The notes below the pieces were generated by a model, which searched no databases, was not told the origin of the DNA, and saw only the letters and a list, made by a program, of their open reading frames with translations. Below are positions 1-7,205 of a stretch of DNA of 15,840 nt, one piece after another; positions within the stretch are counted from its first letter, which is position 1, and every line of letters begins with the position of its first letter. Source of the DNA: an uncultured Clostridia bacterium (lineage in GTDB: Bacteria > Bacillota > Clostridia > Christensenellales > CALWSW01); assembly GCA_937874755.1 (NCBI GenBank), contig CALNBC010000246.1, positions 1-15,840 of the forward strand, read 5' to 3'. Both the position numbers and the translations under genes were made by a program.

Positions 1-94
1 GGTTTGAATCTGCTGGGCTTTTTTCTTGTCCTTGCTCTCCAGGAGCGTCGCCGAGGAGCGCAAGGACAAGATCAAAGCCCAGCAGATTCAAACC
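1..94. repeat. Fold-back inverted repeat at window start
   Basis: Bases 1-40 are the reverse complement of bases 55-94 at 37 of 40 positions, with mismatches at 22, 23 and 36, leaving a 14-base centre. The left arm cannot be native infB: the infB frame meets a TGA at 5-7. Read on the minus strand, the left arm encodes a near copy of the same peptide ([11 protein letters not shown] against [11 protein letters not shown] in the right arm). This looks like a chimeric fold-back at a contig end, possibly from a related strain because the arms differ, rather than a biological hairpin. Confidence 0.85.
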
Positions 95-754
95 AGCGCC
101 CGCGTCTCTCTGGACGATTTGTTCAACCAGATTGCCCAGGGTGCAATCAAGAACTTGAACATCATCGTCAAGGCGGACGTTCAGGGTTCTGTCGAGGCTG
201 TGACCCAGTCCCTCGAGAAGCTTTCAAACGACGAAGTACGCGTTCGCTGCATACACGGCGGCGTAGGCGCCATCACCGAAACAGACGTCATGCTGGCGGC
301 GGCAAGCAATGCCATCATAGTCGGCTTCAACGTACGACCAGACGTCAATGCGAGGGAATACGCCGAGCGGGATAAGGTCGACATACGCCTTTACCGCGTG
401 ATTTACAACGCCATAGAAGACGTTGAGAAGGCCATGAAGGGTATGCTTGCCCCGCGATACAAAGAAGTCGTGCTGGGTCGCTGCGAGGTCAGAACCGTAT
501 TCAAGGTCAGCGGAGTGGGCGCCATTGCGGGTTGCTACGTCCAGGAAGGCAAAGTCACGCGCTCTGCCCAGGTACGCGTCGTGCGCGACGGCATCGTCAT
601 CGCCGAGGACAAGATTTCCTCCCTGCGCCGCTTCAAGGACGACGTAAAGGAAGTCGCCACAGGTTATGAGTGCGGCATAGGACTTGTAAATTTCAACGAT
701 ATAAAGGAGGGCGACCAGTTCGAAGCCTTTATCATGGAGGAAATCGAACGATAA
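41..754 (+). CDS. infB: Translation initiation factor IF-2, C-terminal part (5' truncated)
   Basis: C-terminal roughly 238 residues of IF-2, the GTPase that delivers fMet-tRNA to the 30S subunit. The visible part starts at the linker ([13 protein letters not shown]). It then contains domain III ([17 protein letters not shown], followed by [10 protein letters not shown] and GFNVRPD) and the beta-barrel C-terminal domain that binds fMet-tRNA ([35 protein letters not shown]), ending normally with a TAA stop. The G domain is absent because the window or contig begins here. The frame is open from base 8, but bases 1-40 belong to the fold-back repeat, so I count native sequence only from about base 41. 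A TTG at 26 would be a spurious start. rbfA follows after 20 bases, the usual neighbour. Confidence 0.95.
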   Translation, partial: RSVAEERKDKIKAQQIQTSARVSLDDLFNQIAQGAIKNLNIIVKADVQGSVEAVTQSLEKLSNDEVRVRCIHGGVGAITETDVMLAAASNAIIVGFNVRPDVNAREYAERDKVDIRLYRVIYNAIEDVEKAMKGMLAPRYKEVVLGRCEVRTVFKVSGVGAIAGCYVQEGKVTRSAQVRVVRDGIVIAEDKISSLRRFKDDVKEVATGYECGIGLVNFNDIKEGDQFEAFIMEEIER

Positions 755-774
755 ATAGCCCTGAAAGGTAAACG

Positions 775-1155
775 ATGTCCATACACACCGAAAGACTCAA
801 TGCGGAATTCAAGCGCGCCCTAAGCGATGCTATCAGGTACACCATAAAGGACCCCAGAATGAGTACTCTCTGCTCCGTTGCAAAAGTAGAGATAACCAAG
901 GACCAGAAGTACGCGAAGGTTTACGTCTCCTTGTTTGACGAAGACGAAACCAAAAGAGCCGCTTCCGTGGATGTGCTTAACTCCGCCGCTGGTGCCCTGG
1001 CAAGGGAGCTTAACGGTCGCATTCGCATGCGCAGGATACCCAATCTGAGCTTCGTGATGGACGATTCCATCGAATACAGCGTCCATATTTCAAAAGTGCT
1101 GGCGGATTTGGGGGTAAGCAGGGATGGCGGCGAAGACGGCGACGACCATGAATGA
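775..1155 (+). CDS. rbfA: Ribosome-binding factor A
   Basis: A 126-residue protein of RbfA size (usually 115-130). RbfA is a single KH-like domain protein that binds the 30S subunit and assists 16S rRNA 5'-end maturation and cold adaptation. Visible family features are the N-terminal segment (RLNAEFKRALSDAIR, then IKDPRM), the central strand KVEITKDQKYAKVYVS and the C-terminal IRMRRIPNLSFVMDDSIEY. The tail is acidic (GGEDGDDHE). The ATG is preceded by a modest AAAGG site. It lies 20 bases after infB, and the downstream phosphoesterase start overlaps its end, so the genes are almost certainly co-transcribed. Confidence 0.95.
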   Translation: MSIHTERLNAEFKRALSDAIRYTIKDPRMSTLCSVAKVEITKDQKYAKVYVSLFDEDETKRAASVDVLNSAAGALARELNGRIRMRRIPNLSFVMDDSIEYSVHISKVLADLGVSRDGGEDGDDHE

Positions 1156-2119
1156 CAGCATACAGAGCATCGCAAACGCGCTCACAGAGAGCGGCAGTAT
1201 AGTCGTCATATCCCATATTTCCCCCGATGGGGACACGCTCGGTTCCGCATCCGCGCTGGCGATGGCGCTGGAGAAGCTAGGCAAAAAAGTGCGCATTACC
1301 TGTGAAGGCAAGGTGCCCTATATGCTCCGCATGTTGCCCTTAAAGGAGCGCTTCGAGTCGGAACCTTCGGTGGACGAGCCCTATACTGCCGTCTCGGTGG
1401 ACTGCGGGGACGTTATGCGAATGGGCAAGCTATATCCTCTGTTTATTGCCGGCAAAAAAAGGATTAACATAGATCACCACACTACCAATTCCGGCTTTGG
1501 TGACCTGAACTGCGTCGACCCCACCGCGCCGGCGACCATTTGCCTTGTTTGGGAGCTGATTCGCGCCCTTGGCGTGCAAGCGGATAAAAACATGGGGCTG
1601 GCCGCATACATTGCACTCTCCACTGACACTGGCAATTTTAACTACAGCAATACGACTCCTCAGGCGTTCCGCCTTGCCGCCGAACTGCTGGAAACGGGGT
1701 TCGACCTTAGCGAGGTTGCACATAGCCTTTTTCGGGAACGCACTGCGGCGCGGGCAAAAGTCATCGGTCTATGCGCCAAGCGAATGCAGCTCTTCGGAAA
1801 TGACACCATCGCGGTTTCGGGCGTCGAATTGAGCGATATGCAGCGTATAGGGGCGAGCGACGCGGACTGCGAAGGCGCGGCAGATTTCCTCAGGGATATA
1901 GACACCGTCGAGGCTTCCGCCTTTTTGCGGGAAGTGGAGCCGGGGGTTTTCAAGGTGAGCTTGCGCTCCCAGAAGTATTTGGACGTTTCAAAAGTCGCGC
2001 AGAGGTTCGCAGGCGGCGGGCATAAGCATGCTGCGGGTGCAAAGGTAAATGGAACGCTCAATGAGGCAATTGCTGCGATTAAGGACGCTCTATTGCAGGA
2101 AGCGTCAGAGGATAACTAG
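1148..2119 (+). CDS. nrnA: DHH-family phosphoesterase, NrnA-like (nanoRNase/pAp phosphatase)
   Basis: A 323-residue DHH/DHHA1 phosphoesterase. NrnA-type enzymes degrade 2-5-mer RNA and dephosphorylate 3'-phosphoadenosine 5'-phosphate in the cytoplasm. Metal-binding motifs are visible in order: HISPDGDTLGS (motif I), SVDCGD (motif II), NIDHHTTN (the DHH motif) and ALSTDTGNF. The C-terminal DHHA1 domain carries the substrate loop GGGHKHAAG. Start choice is uncertain: ATG 1148 gives an 8-base overlap with rbfA and a normal N-terminus but has no clear ribosome site; ATG 1124, in frame, has a GGGGGT stretch about 10 bases upstream and would add eight residues. Position between rbfA and truB is the conserved Bacillota arrangement. 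Specificity within the family is inferred. Confidence 0.9.
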   Translation: MNDSIQSIANALTESGSIVVISHISPDGDTLGSASALAMALEKLGKKVRITCEGKVPYMLRMLPLKERFESEPSVDEPYTAVSVDCGDVMRMGKLYPLFIAGKKRINIDHHTTNSGFGDLNCVDPTAPATICLVWELIRALGVQADKNMGLAAYIALSTDTGNFNYSNTTPQAFRLAAELLETGFDLSEVAHSLFRERTAARAKVIGLCAKRMQLFGNDTIAVSGVELSDMQRIGASDADCEGAADFLRDIDTVEASAFLREVEPGVFKVSLRSQKYLDVSKVAQRFAGGGHKHAAGAKVNGTLNEAIAAIKDALLQEASEDN

Positions 2120-3013
2120 TTGGACGGAGTGTTGAACCTGCTTAAGCCGCCGGGTATGACGAGCAGCAATGCGGTAGTCGATGTCAGGCGGCTGCTTCAT
2201 GAAAAAAGAGTGGGGCATGCGGGCACGCTTGATCCGGGGGCGGCGGGCGTGCTGCCTATATGCGTAGGAAAAGCGACGAGGCTGTTCGATTATCTCACCG
2301 AAAAGGAAAAGGAGTATCGGGCAGAAATCACCTTTGGCATTTCGACGGACACTCTGGATGCTTACGGCAAAATAATGCGCGTGTCCCCAACGAACATCAC
2401 CAAAGAGGAACTAAAAGGCGTATTGCCTCAATTTCGCGGCAAGCAGATGCAACTTCCCCCGATGTATTCCGCAATCAAGCAAGACGGGAAAAAGCTTTAC
2501 GAGCTCGCTCGAAAGGGCGTAGCAGCAGACTTGTCCGGCAAGGAGAGGGAGGTCGCCATCAGCTCTTTGGAACTGGTCGACCAAACAGGGCCGCAGAGCT
2601 TTCTTATCGATATAGGCTGTTCCAGAGGGACGTATATCCGCACCCTGTGCGAGGATATCGGGAAAGCCCTCAAGGTTCCGGCATACATGTCATTTCTGCT
2701 CAGGACTCGCTCGGGCAGCTTCGGGATAGAAAAGGCGGTCACCCTACAAGAATTGACCGAGTGTTCCGAATCAGAAGAGGCACAAATGCTGCTCACTTCC
2801 ATGGATGAAGCCGTGGGTTTTCTTCCAGAGGCACAAATAGCGGATGCATGGTTCGACAAGCTGAAAAACGGCAATCCCGCGCCCTGCAGCATGGTGCAAA
2901 ACAAACCGCAAACGGGCGTTTCCCTTCGCGTTTACTGCGCCGGAAGGTTTTTTGGAATAGGGGAATACGACGAAAGTACGCTGCGCATTAGAACAATGCT
3001 TTACAAAGATTGA
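2120..3013 (+). CDS. truB: tRNA pseudouridine(55) synthase
   Basis: A 297-residue TruB, which converts U55 to pseudouridine in the T arm of tRNAs. The catalytic motif is GHAGTLDPGAAGVLP with the nucleophile at Asp38. Other family landmarks are the N-terminal LLKPPGMTSSNAV, the segment GKQMQLPPMYSAIKQDGKKLYE, and CSRGTYIRTLCEDIG. The start is a TTG immediately after the previous stop codon, supported by AGAGGA seven bases upstream and by the conserved N-terminus beginning there. The last codons overlap the ribosome binding region of ribF. Confidence 0.95.
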   Translation: MDGVLNLLKPPGMTSSNAVVDVRRLLHEKRVGHAGTLDPGAAGVLPICVGKATRLFDYLTEKEKEYRAEITFGISTDTLDAYGKIMRVSPTNITKEELKGVLPQFRGKQMQLPPMYSAIKQDGKKLYELARKGVAADLSGKEREVAISSLELVDQTGPQSFLIDIGCSRGTYIRTLCEDIGKALKVPAYMSFLLRTRSGSFGIEKAVTLQELTECSESEEAQMLLTSMDEAVGFLPEAQIADAWFDKLKNGNPAPCSMVQNKPQTGVSLRVYCAGRFFGIGEYDESTLRIRTMLYKD

Positions 3014-3030
3014 CGGAGGAATGCGAGCAG

Positions 3031-3933
3031 ATGCGAAAGACAAGCGCTGTAGTGGCACTGGGGATGTTCGACGGAGTTCACATGGGTCACAGAAAGCTGC
3101 TTTTTGAAGCAAAGAGGATGGCAGAAGAGTTAGGCGCCATTCCGGTGGCACAAACATTTTCCAACAACCCTCAAACCGTTTTCAAGAAATCACCTCCGGT
3201 TTTGACTTTGCCGGAGGAAAAAAAAGAATTGATTGAATCCCTCGGGCTCACAGTGGACATGGAGCCTTTCACCATAGAAATCGCCCATACTTCGCCCGAA
3301 AATTACCTCGAGCTACTGACCGAAAAATACGATTTGCTGGGCATTGTGGCGGGCTTCAACTACCGATTTGGCAAGGACAGAGCGGGCAACGCTGAATTTC
3401 TAATCAAAGAAGGCGAGCGCAGGGGTTTTCGAGTCAGCATACTCGAACCGGTAATATTCCGCGGGAAACCGGTTTCCAGCACTAGGATAAGGCAGTCCAT
3501 ACTCCGCGGGGATATATCCTGCGCGAACGAGATGCTCACTGCACCGTTTTTTTACACAGGCATCGTCCAGCCGAGGAAACACATAGGGCATACGCTTGGG
3601 TATCCGACGGCCAACATAATTCCCGCAGGAAAAATACTGCCGCCCTTTGGAGTATACTCCGCTGTAACCGAATACGACGGAATCACTAGGGACGCCGTCA
3701 TAAACATTGGCGTTCGCCCTACGGTGGACGAAAGCGAAACCCCGGTGATAACGATCGAATCCCACCTCATCGACCATTCAGGGGAAGAACTGTACGGGAA
3801 AAAGCTTACTGTCAAGCTCATCGACTTTATACGCGCAGAGCGTCGTTTCCAAAGCAAAGAGGCGCTTGCGGAGCAAATTGGCAAAGACCTGACTTTTGCC
3901 AAAAAAACCCTCGCGGCATACAGTGCAAAATAG
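3031..3933 (+). CDS. ribF: Bifunctional riboflavin kinase / FAD synthetase
   Basis: A 300-residue bifunctional enzyme making FMN from riboflavin and then FAD. The N-terminal nucleotidyltransferase domain shows GMFDGVHMGH (residues 11-20) and SSTRIRQ near residue 150. The C-terminal flavokinase domain shows HIGHTLGYPTANI, GVYSAV and NIGVRPTV. I take ATG 3031 as the start because GGAGG at 3015-3019 lies 11 bases upstream. A TTG at 3010 would overlap truB and has no site of its own. It ends before a promoter driving rpsO. No FMN riboswitch precedes it; it is read through from truB. Confidence 0.95.
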   Translation: MRKTSAVVALGMFDGVHMGHRKLLFEAKRMAEELGAIPVAQTFSNNPQTVFKKSPPVLTLPEEKKELIESLGLTVDMEPFTIEIAHTSPENYLELLTEKYDLLGIVAGFNYRFGKDRAGNAEFLIKEGERRGFRVSILEPVIFRGKPVSSTRIRQSILRGDISCANEMLTAPFFYTGIVQPRKHIGHTLGYPTANIIPAGKILPPFGVYSAVTEYDGITRDAVINIGVRPTVDESETPVITIESHLIDHSGEELYGKKLTVKLIDFIRAERRFQSKEALAEQIGKDLTFAKKTLAAYSAK

Positions 3934-3944
3934 GTTGTCTACCG

Positions 3945-3973
3945 TTTACATCCCGTTTTTCATGTGATATGAT
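3945..3973 (+). promoter_or_regulatory. Promoter for rpsO
   Basis: A -35 box TTTACA (3945-3950) and a -10 box TATGAT (3968-3973) are separated by exactly 17 bases. A TG dinucleotide one base before the -10 gives an extended -10. This is a strong housekeeping sigma-A pattern starting transcription near 3980, about 100 bases before rpsO. Confidence 0.75.
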
Positions 3974-3979
3974 AACCCT

Positions 3980-4081
3980 AGTCGGCAAGTAGCCGACGCT
4001 ACTATCCCATCGCTTCGTTTGGCGACGCTCCGACGCCGTACGCAGCATGCGGAGATACATTCATCAAGGAGGAATTTTGTC
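3980..4081 (+). promoter_or_regulatory. Structured rpsO 5' leader, candidate S15 autoregulatory site
   Basis: The roughly 100-base leader between the predicted start site and rpsO has a perfect six-pair hairpin, GTCGGC (3981-3986) with GCCGAC (3992-3997), over a five-base loop. Further short helices follow, such as GGCG (4021-4024) with CGCC (4034-4037) and CGCA (4041-4044) with TGCG (4048-4051). In many bacteria S15 represses its own synthesis by binding leader folds that mimic its 16S rRNA junction. That function here is inferred from position and structure only; the fold does not clearly match a known S15 leader class by eye. Confidence 0.4.
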
Positions 4082-4336
4082 ATGGAAAAATCCGAAATCA
4101 TCGCCAAGTACGCAACCCACGAAGGTGACACAGGCTCTCCCGAAGTGCAGATTGCCCTTCTAACCTACCGCATCAATCACCTCAACGAGCACCTTAAAGA
4201 ACACAAAAAGGATCACCACTCCCGCCGCGGCCTTCTCAAGATGGTCGGCCAACGCCGCGGACTTCAGAGCTACCTCAAGGATAAAGACATCGAGCGTTAT
4301 CGCGCCCTCATGGCGGAGCTGGGACTGCGTAAGTAA
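4082..4336 (+). CDS. rpsO: Small ribosomal subunit protein uS15
   Basis: An 84-residue S15 protein, a primary binder of the central domain of 16S rRNA. It covers the whole family: [17 protein letters not shown], then [16 protein letters not shown] with the conserved HHSRRGL rRNA-contact stretch, and [10 protein letters not shown]. It is four or five residues shorter than the usual 88-89. ATG 4082 is chosen because an ideal AAGGAGG (4066-4072) sits nine bases upstream and the family N-terminus begins there. The frame is open further upstream, but that extension is leader RNA. The gene has its own promoter and an intrinsic terminator. Confidence 0.97.
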   Translation: MEKSEIIAKYATHEGDTGSPEVQIALLTYRINHLNEHLKEHKKDHHSRRGLLKMVGQRRGLQSYLKDKDIERYRALMAELGLRK

Positions 4337-4355
4337 CCCTCGTTTCAGATTAAGC

Positions 4356-4384
4356 AAAAAACGGGCAGCATCGCCCGTTTTTTT
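4356..4384 (+). terminator. Intrinsic terminator after rpsO
   Basis: The stem ACGGGC (4361-4366) pairs with GCCCGT (4373-4378), followed by a run of T, and is extended by A-tract/T-tract pairing. It lies 20 bases after the rpsO stop. Confidence 0.9.
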
Positions 4385-4424
4385 GTACAGTTATTATTTG
4401 AGCAAAGGCTATTCTGCGATTACC

Positions 4425-4457
4425 TAAAAAAGCCCTGCGGTTCGTCCGCAGGGCTTA
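4425..4457 (-). terminator. Intrinsic terminator of the aminotransferase unit
   Basis: A perfect ten-pair stem (4431-4440 with 4446-4455) has a five-base loop. On the minus strand it is followed by a run of T (the A-tract at 4425-4430). It lies about 30 bases past the aminotransferase stop. Confidence 0.9.
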
Positions 4458-4485
4458 ATGTTATGCATTATACCCGAGAAACAAA

Positions 4486-5661
4486 TCAAACGACGGAATC
4501 GACAAATTCCTTTATGCGTTTGCAGGCCTCGATAAGGTTGTCCATCGATGTGGCGTACGTCGCGCGGACAAAGCCCTCTCCCGATGCGCCAAAAGCGGTG
4601 CCGGGAACCACTGCCACCTTCTTTTCCATGAGCAATCGGGTGCAGAATGTTTCGGAGTCCAAACCGGTCTTTGAGATTCTGGGGAAGGCGTAAAACGCGC
4701 CTAATGGGTCGAAGCATTCTAATCCCATCTCGTTGAACTGGTGAACTACAAAGTTCCTGCGGCGATTGTACTCCCTGCGCATGGCGCGCACGTCTGAAAA
4801 ATCGGAGTCGAATCCGTGCTTCAGCGCTTCGATAGCAGCCATTTGACTGGTTATAGGGGCGCAGAGCATGGTGAATTGATGAATCTTGAGCATCTGCTGC
4901 AGTAGCGGCTCTGGAGCCAAAACGTATCCCAAGCGCCAGCCGGTCATAGCAAATGCCTTAGAAAAACCGTTAATGGTAATAGTGCGCTCGTACATATCCG
5001 GAATAGAAGCGAAGGCGCAGTGTACTCCCTTGTATGTCAGCTCCGCGTAAATCTCGTCCGAAACGACGATTATATCCGTCCCCTCGAGTGCCTTGGACAT
5101 TTCGACAAGTTCTTCCCTCGTCATTATGCCGCCTGTGGGGTTGTTGGGGAAGGGGAGAATCAGCGCCTTTGTGCGCTCAGTTATGGCGGCTTTGACTACT
5201 TCCGCCGTCAGCTTGAAGCTGTTGTCCGCGGTGGCGCGCAGAGGCACTGCTACGCCGCCGGAAAGCCGCACGCAGGGCATATAGGAAACGTAAGAAGGCT
5301 CGGGTATCAGAACCTCGTCGCCCGGTGTCACTATAGCGCGCATGGCTAGGTCGATGCCCTCGCTGGCGCCCACTGTCATGACGGATTGGCTGGGAGTGTA
5401 ATAGACGCCGAAGCGTTCGCTGTAATACCTGCACACAAGCTCTCGCAGTTCAAGCAACCCCGAGTTGGAGGAGTAGCAGGTGATGCCGTCCTTAAGGGAT
5501 TTTATGCCCGACTCGCGGATATTCCAGGGCGTCACGAAATCAGGCTCGCCCACGCCTAGGCTTATGCAGTCCTTCATCTCGGCAGCAATGTCGAAGAAAC
5601 GGCGGATTCCCGATGGCGGAATGCCGACTACAGTCGGATTTAAAATGCGGTCGTAATTCAC
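4486..5661 (-). CDS. PLP-dependent class I/II aminotransferase
   Basis: A 391-residue fold-type I aminotransferase of the aspartate/aromatic aminotransferase superfamily. It moves an amino group between an amino acid and a 2-oxoacid in the cytoplasm. Visible landmarks are SLGVGEPDF near the N-terminus, the PLP-contact motif FPNNPTGG (Asn174), SDEIYAEL (Asp202, Tyr205) and the Schiff-base lysine in NGFSKAFAMTGWRLGY (Lys235). GEGFVRATYA near the end carries the carboxylate-binding Arg. The start is a GTG sharing four bases (GTGA) with the stop of the Lrp-type gene; AGGTGG lies seven bases upstream. The pairing resembles yugG-yugH of Bacillus subtilis, so the two probably act together. The substrate cannot be read from sequence; aromatic, aspartate or diaminopimelate-type roles are all possible. 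Confidence 0.9.
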   Translation of the reverse strand: MNYDRILNPTVVGIPPSGIRRFFDIAAEMKDCISLGVGEPDFVTPWNIRESGIKSLKDGITCYSSNSGLLELRELVCRYYSERFGVYYTPSQSVMTVGASEGIDLAMRAIVTPGDEVLIPEPSYVSYMPCVRLSGGVAVPLRATADNSFKLTAEVVKAAITERTKALILPFPNNPTGGIMTREELVEMSKALEGTDIIVVSDEIYAELTYKGVHCAFASIPDMYERTITINGFSKAFAMTGWRLGYVLAPEPLLQQMLKIHQFTMLCAPITSQMAAIEALKHGFDSDFSDVRAMRREYNRRRNFVVHQFNEMGLECFDPLGAFYAFPRISKTGLDSETFCTRLLMEKKVAVVPGTAFGASGEGFVRATYATSMDNLIEACKRIKEFVDSVV

Positions 5662-6155
5662 GGTGTGACCACCTGCCTGTGATCGTCCCTGCTGCTGGGC
5701 ATGACGACATGATTATCTTTGTATTTGCGCAGAACAAAGTGGGTGCCTGTGCTGATTACACCATTAAGGACGGATAATTTTTCGGTTACAAACTGCGATA
5801 CCCTGCGAAGGTTGGGGCCGTCTACAAGTACCATGAAGTCATAGCTGCCGCTCATGAGGTAGCACGCCCGAACTTCTGGGTAGCGGGAAATCTGTTCCGC
5901 TATAGCTTCGTATCCCTGGCGGTATTGGGGCGTGACCTTAACTTCTATAAGTGCGTGGATGGTGGATTCAGACTCGGTTTTTTCTTCATCGATAACAGTG
6001 CTGTAACGCAGGAGTATTTTCTCATCTTCCATGCGCTTGATTTCTGCTTTGACGGTCTCCTCGCTCGAATTGAGCATCTGTGCTATTATTGCCGCAGGCG
6101 TACGGGCATCCTGAGCCAAAATGTCGAGGATTTCCATTGAGAAGCTGCGTTCCAT
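5658..6155 (-). CDS. Lrp/AsnC-family transcriptional regulator
   Basis: A 165-residue Lrp/AsnC (feast/famine) regulator. An N-terminal winged helix-turn-helix spans roughly residues 5-50 (ILDILAQDARTPAAIIAQML, then VKAEIKRMEDEKILLRYS). A RAM ligand-binding domain follows (ALIEVKVTPQYR, VRACYLMSGSYDFMVLV, ISTGTHFVL). These proteins form octamers or dimers that sense amino acids. I use ATG 6155 because an ideal AAGGAGG (6163-6169) lies seven bases upstream. An in-frame upstream ATG at 6185 would place that site inside the gene. It is translationally coupled to the aminotransferase, whose substrate or product may be its effector (inference). Confidence 0.92.
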   Translation of the reverse strand: MERSFSMEILDILAQDARTPAAIIAQMLNSSEETVKAEIKRMEDEKILLRYSTVIDEEKTESESTIHALIEVKVTPQYRQGYEAIAEQISRYPEVRACYLMSGSYDFMVLVDGPNLRRVSQFVTEKLSVLNGVISTGTHFVLRKYKDNHVVMPSSRDDHRQVVTP

Positions 6156-6203
6156 AAGAAGACCTCCTTGTTTTTTTATTCGCATCAGTTGCGCGATTTG
6201 TCA

Positions 6204-6233
6204 ATTGTAGCATTTTGAAAGCGTCAAAGTCAA
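6204..6233 (-). promoter_or_regulatory. Promoter of the Lrp-aminotransferase unit
   Basis: On the minus strand, TTGACT (6228-6233) and TACAAT (6204-6209) are separated by 18 bases. The expected start site is near 6197, about 40 bases before the ATG. Lrp-type proteins often regulate their own promoter; no operator is evident by eye. Confidence 0.65.
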
Positions 6234-6252
6234 CGTATTGATATAACTAAGT

Positions 6253-6278
6253 ATAACCGCGGACTTTCTCGCGGTTAT
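6253..6278 (-). terminator. Hairpin downstream of sigG, possible weak terminator
   Basis: A perfect nine-pair stem (ATAACCGCG 6253-6261 with 6270-6278) has an eight-base loop, about 35-60 bases beyond the sigG stop. Neither side has a strong T-run, so termination is uncertain. It separates sigG from the Lrp-unit promoter. Confidence 0.35.
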
Positions 6279-6311
6279 TGCTTGAGATTATTAGGTATAA
6301 TTATAAGGAGC

Positions 6312-7112
6312 TTAAAGCACGGCGTGAAGCACCGCCGAACACTTCAAATTTGCGCCGCTCCTGCCTCGGGGGAATGTGAGTTGCATTTCGCTGTGCGAAA
6401 TACCTATTTCGTTAGCTACCTCCATTTGGGTGCGTCCATCCAAAAAACGCATTCGCAATATGCGCTGCTCCCTCTCGGTAAGCTTGTTCAGCCCTTCGGA
6501 AATCGCTATGCCCGAAAGCCACTTTTCTTCCGATTCGGTAGTGTCCTTGACCTGATCCATGACGTACACCGCGTCGCTGCCATCGTGGAATATAGGCTCA
6601 AACAGCGATATGGGATCCTGTATCGCGTCCAGAGCATAGGAAACGTCGTCCTCCTCCATGCCAAGCTCTTTGGCTATCTCGGCCATGGTAGGCTCCTTCA
6701 TTTGGGTGTTCATGAGTTTTGTTCTCGCCTGAAGGGCTTTATATGCCGTATCCCTAAGGGAACGGCTTACCCTAACGGAGTTGTTGTCCCTCAAAAACCT
6801 GCGGATTTCCCCCATAATCATCGGAACCGCATAAGTCGAAAAACGAACGTTGTAATTTTCAGGGTCAAAATTGTCGACTGCTTTGAGTAGACCGATGCAG
6901 CCGACTTGGAATATATCGTCCAGTTGCTCGCCGCGGTTTTGAAATCTCTGTATTACCGATAGCACAAGCCGCAAATTTCCGAAAACAAATTCCTCCCGAG
7001 CCTCCTTGTCCCCTGCTTTGACGCGCGTCATCAATGCTTCCATCTGCTCTCGTTTCAATAGTGGAAGGGTGGAAGTATCCACGCCACAGATCTCAACCTT
7101 GTTTGGCTGCAT
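6312..7112 (-). CDS. sigG: Sporulation sigma factor G with aberrant C-terminus
   Basis: RNA polymerase sigma-G, which directs late forespore transcription. The sigma-G hallmark NKVEICGVDTSTLPLL is at residues 4-19. Region 2 (GNLRLVLSVIQRF, DDIFQVGCIGLLKAVDNFD, FSTYAVPMIMGEIRRFLRDN) and region 3 follow. Region 4 begins normally (LTEREQRILRMRFLDGRTQMEVANEIGIS, ending at residue 239). From residue 240 the protein departs from the family: the recognition helix, normally close to QAQVSRLEK, is replaced by HSEMQLTFPRGRSG and a further unrelated tail to residue 266. No single reading-frame change recovers the usual ending by eye. Total length (266 against about 257-260) is near normal. ATG 7112 has GGAGGT six bases upstream. 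It stands alone rather than after spoIIGA-sigE. Confidence 0.9.
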   Translation of the reverse strand: MQPNKVEICGVDTSTLPLLKREQMEALMTRVKAGDKEAREEFVFGNLRLVLSVIQRFQNRGEQLDDIFQVGCIGLLKAVDNFDPENYNVRFSTYAVPMIMGEIRRFLRDNNSVRVSRSLRDTAYKALQARTKLMNTQMKEPTMAEIAKELGMEEDDVSYALDAIQDPISLFEPIFHDGSDAVYVMDQVKDTTESEEKWLSGIAISEGLNKLTEREQRILRMRFLDGRTQMEVANEIGISHSEMQLTFPRGRSGANLKCSAVLHAVL

Positions 7113-7140
7113 ATTGCACCTCCGAAAACGTCAATGCAAT

Positions 7141-7170
7141 TAGCCTTGCCACGCTAGGTCAATTTTATGC
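7141..7170 (-). promoter_or_regulatory. Sigma-F-type promoter before sigG
   Basis: On the minus strand, GCATA (7166-7170) is followed after exactly 15 bases by GGCAAGGCTA (7141-7150). It fits the sigma-F consensus (GYWTA, 15 bases, GGnnAnAHTR) at all but one defined position. The expected start is about 20-25 bases before the sigG ATG. Sigma-F control of sigG is the known arrangement in endospore formers. Confidence 0.65.
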
Positions 7171-7205
7171 TCTAAAATGTTCCAGACCGAGCAGAAAACG
7201 AAGAT

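Noticed and set aside
3934..4081. Longer rpsO protein starting at 4019
   Set aside because: The extra residues do not match S15, and an ideal AAGGAGG nine bases before ATG 4082 fixes the start; the upstream part is leader RNA.
6282..6890. A 202-codon plus-strand frame opposite sigG
   Set aside because: It is antisense to a well-recognised sigma factor, with no ribosome site and no recognisable protein.
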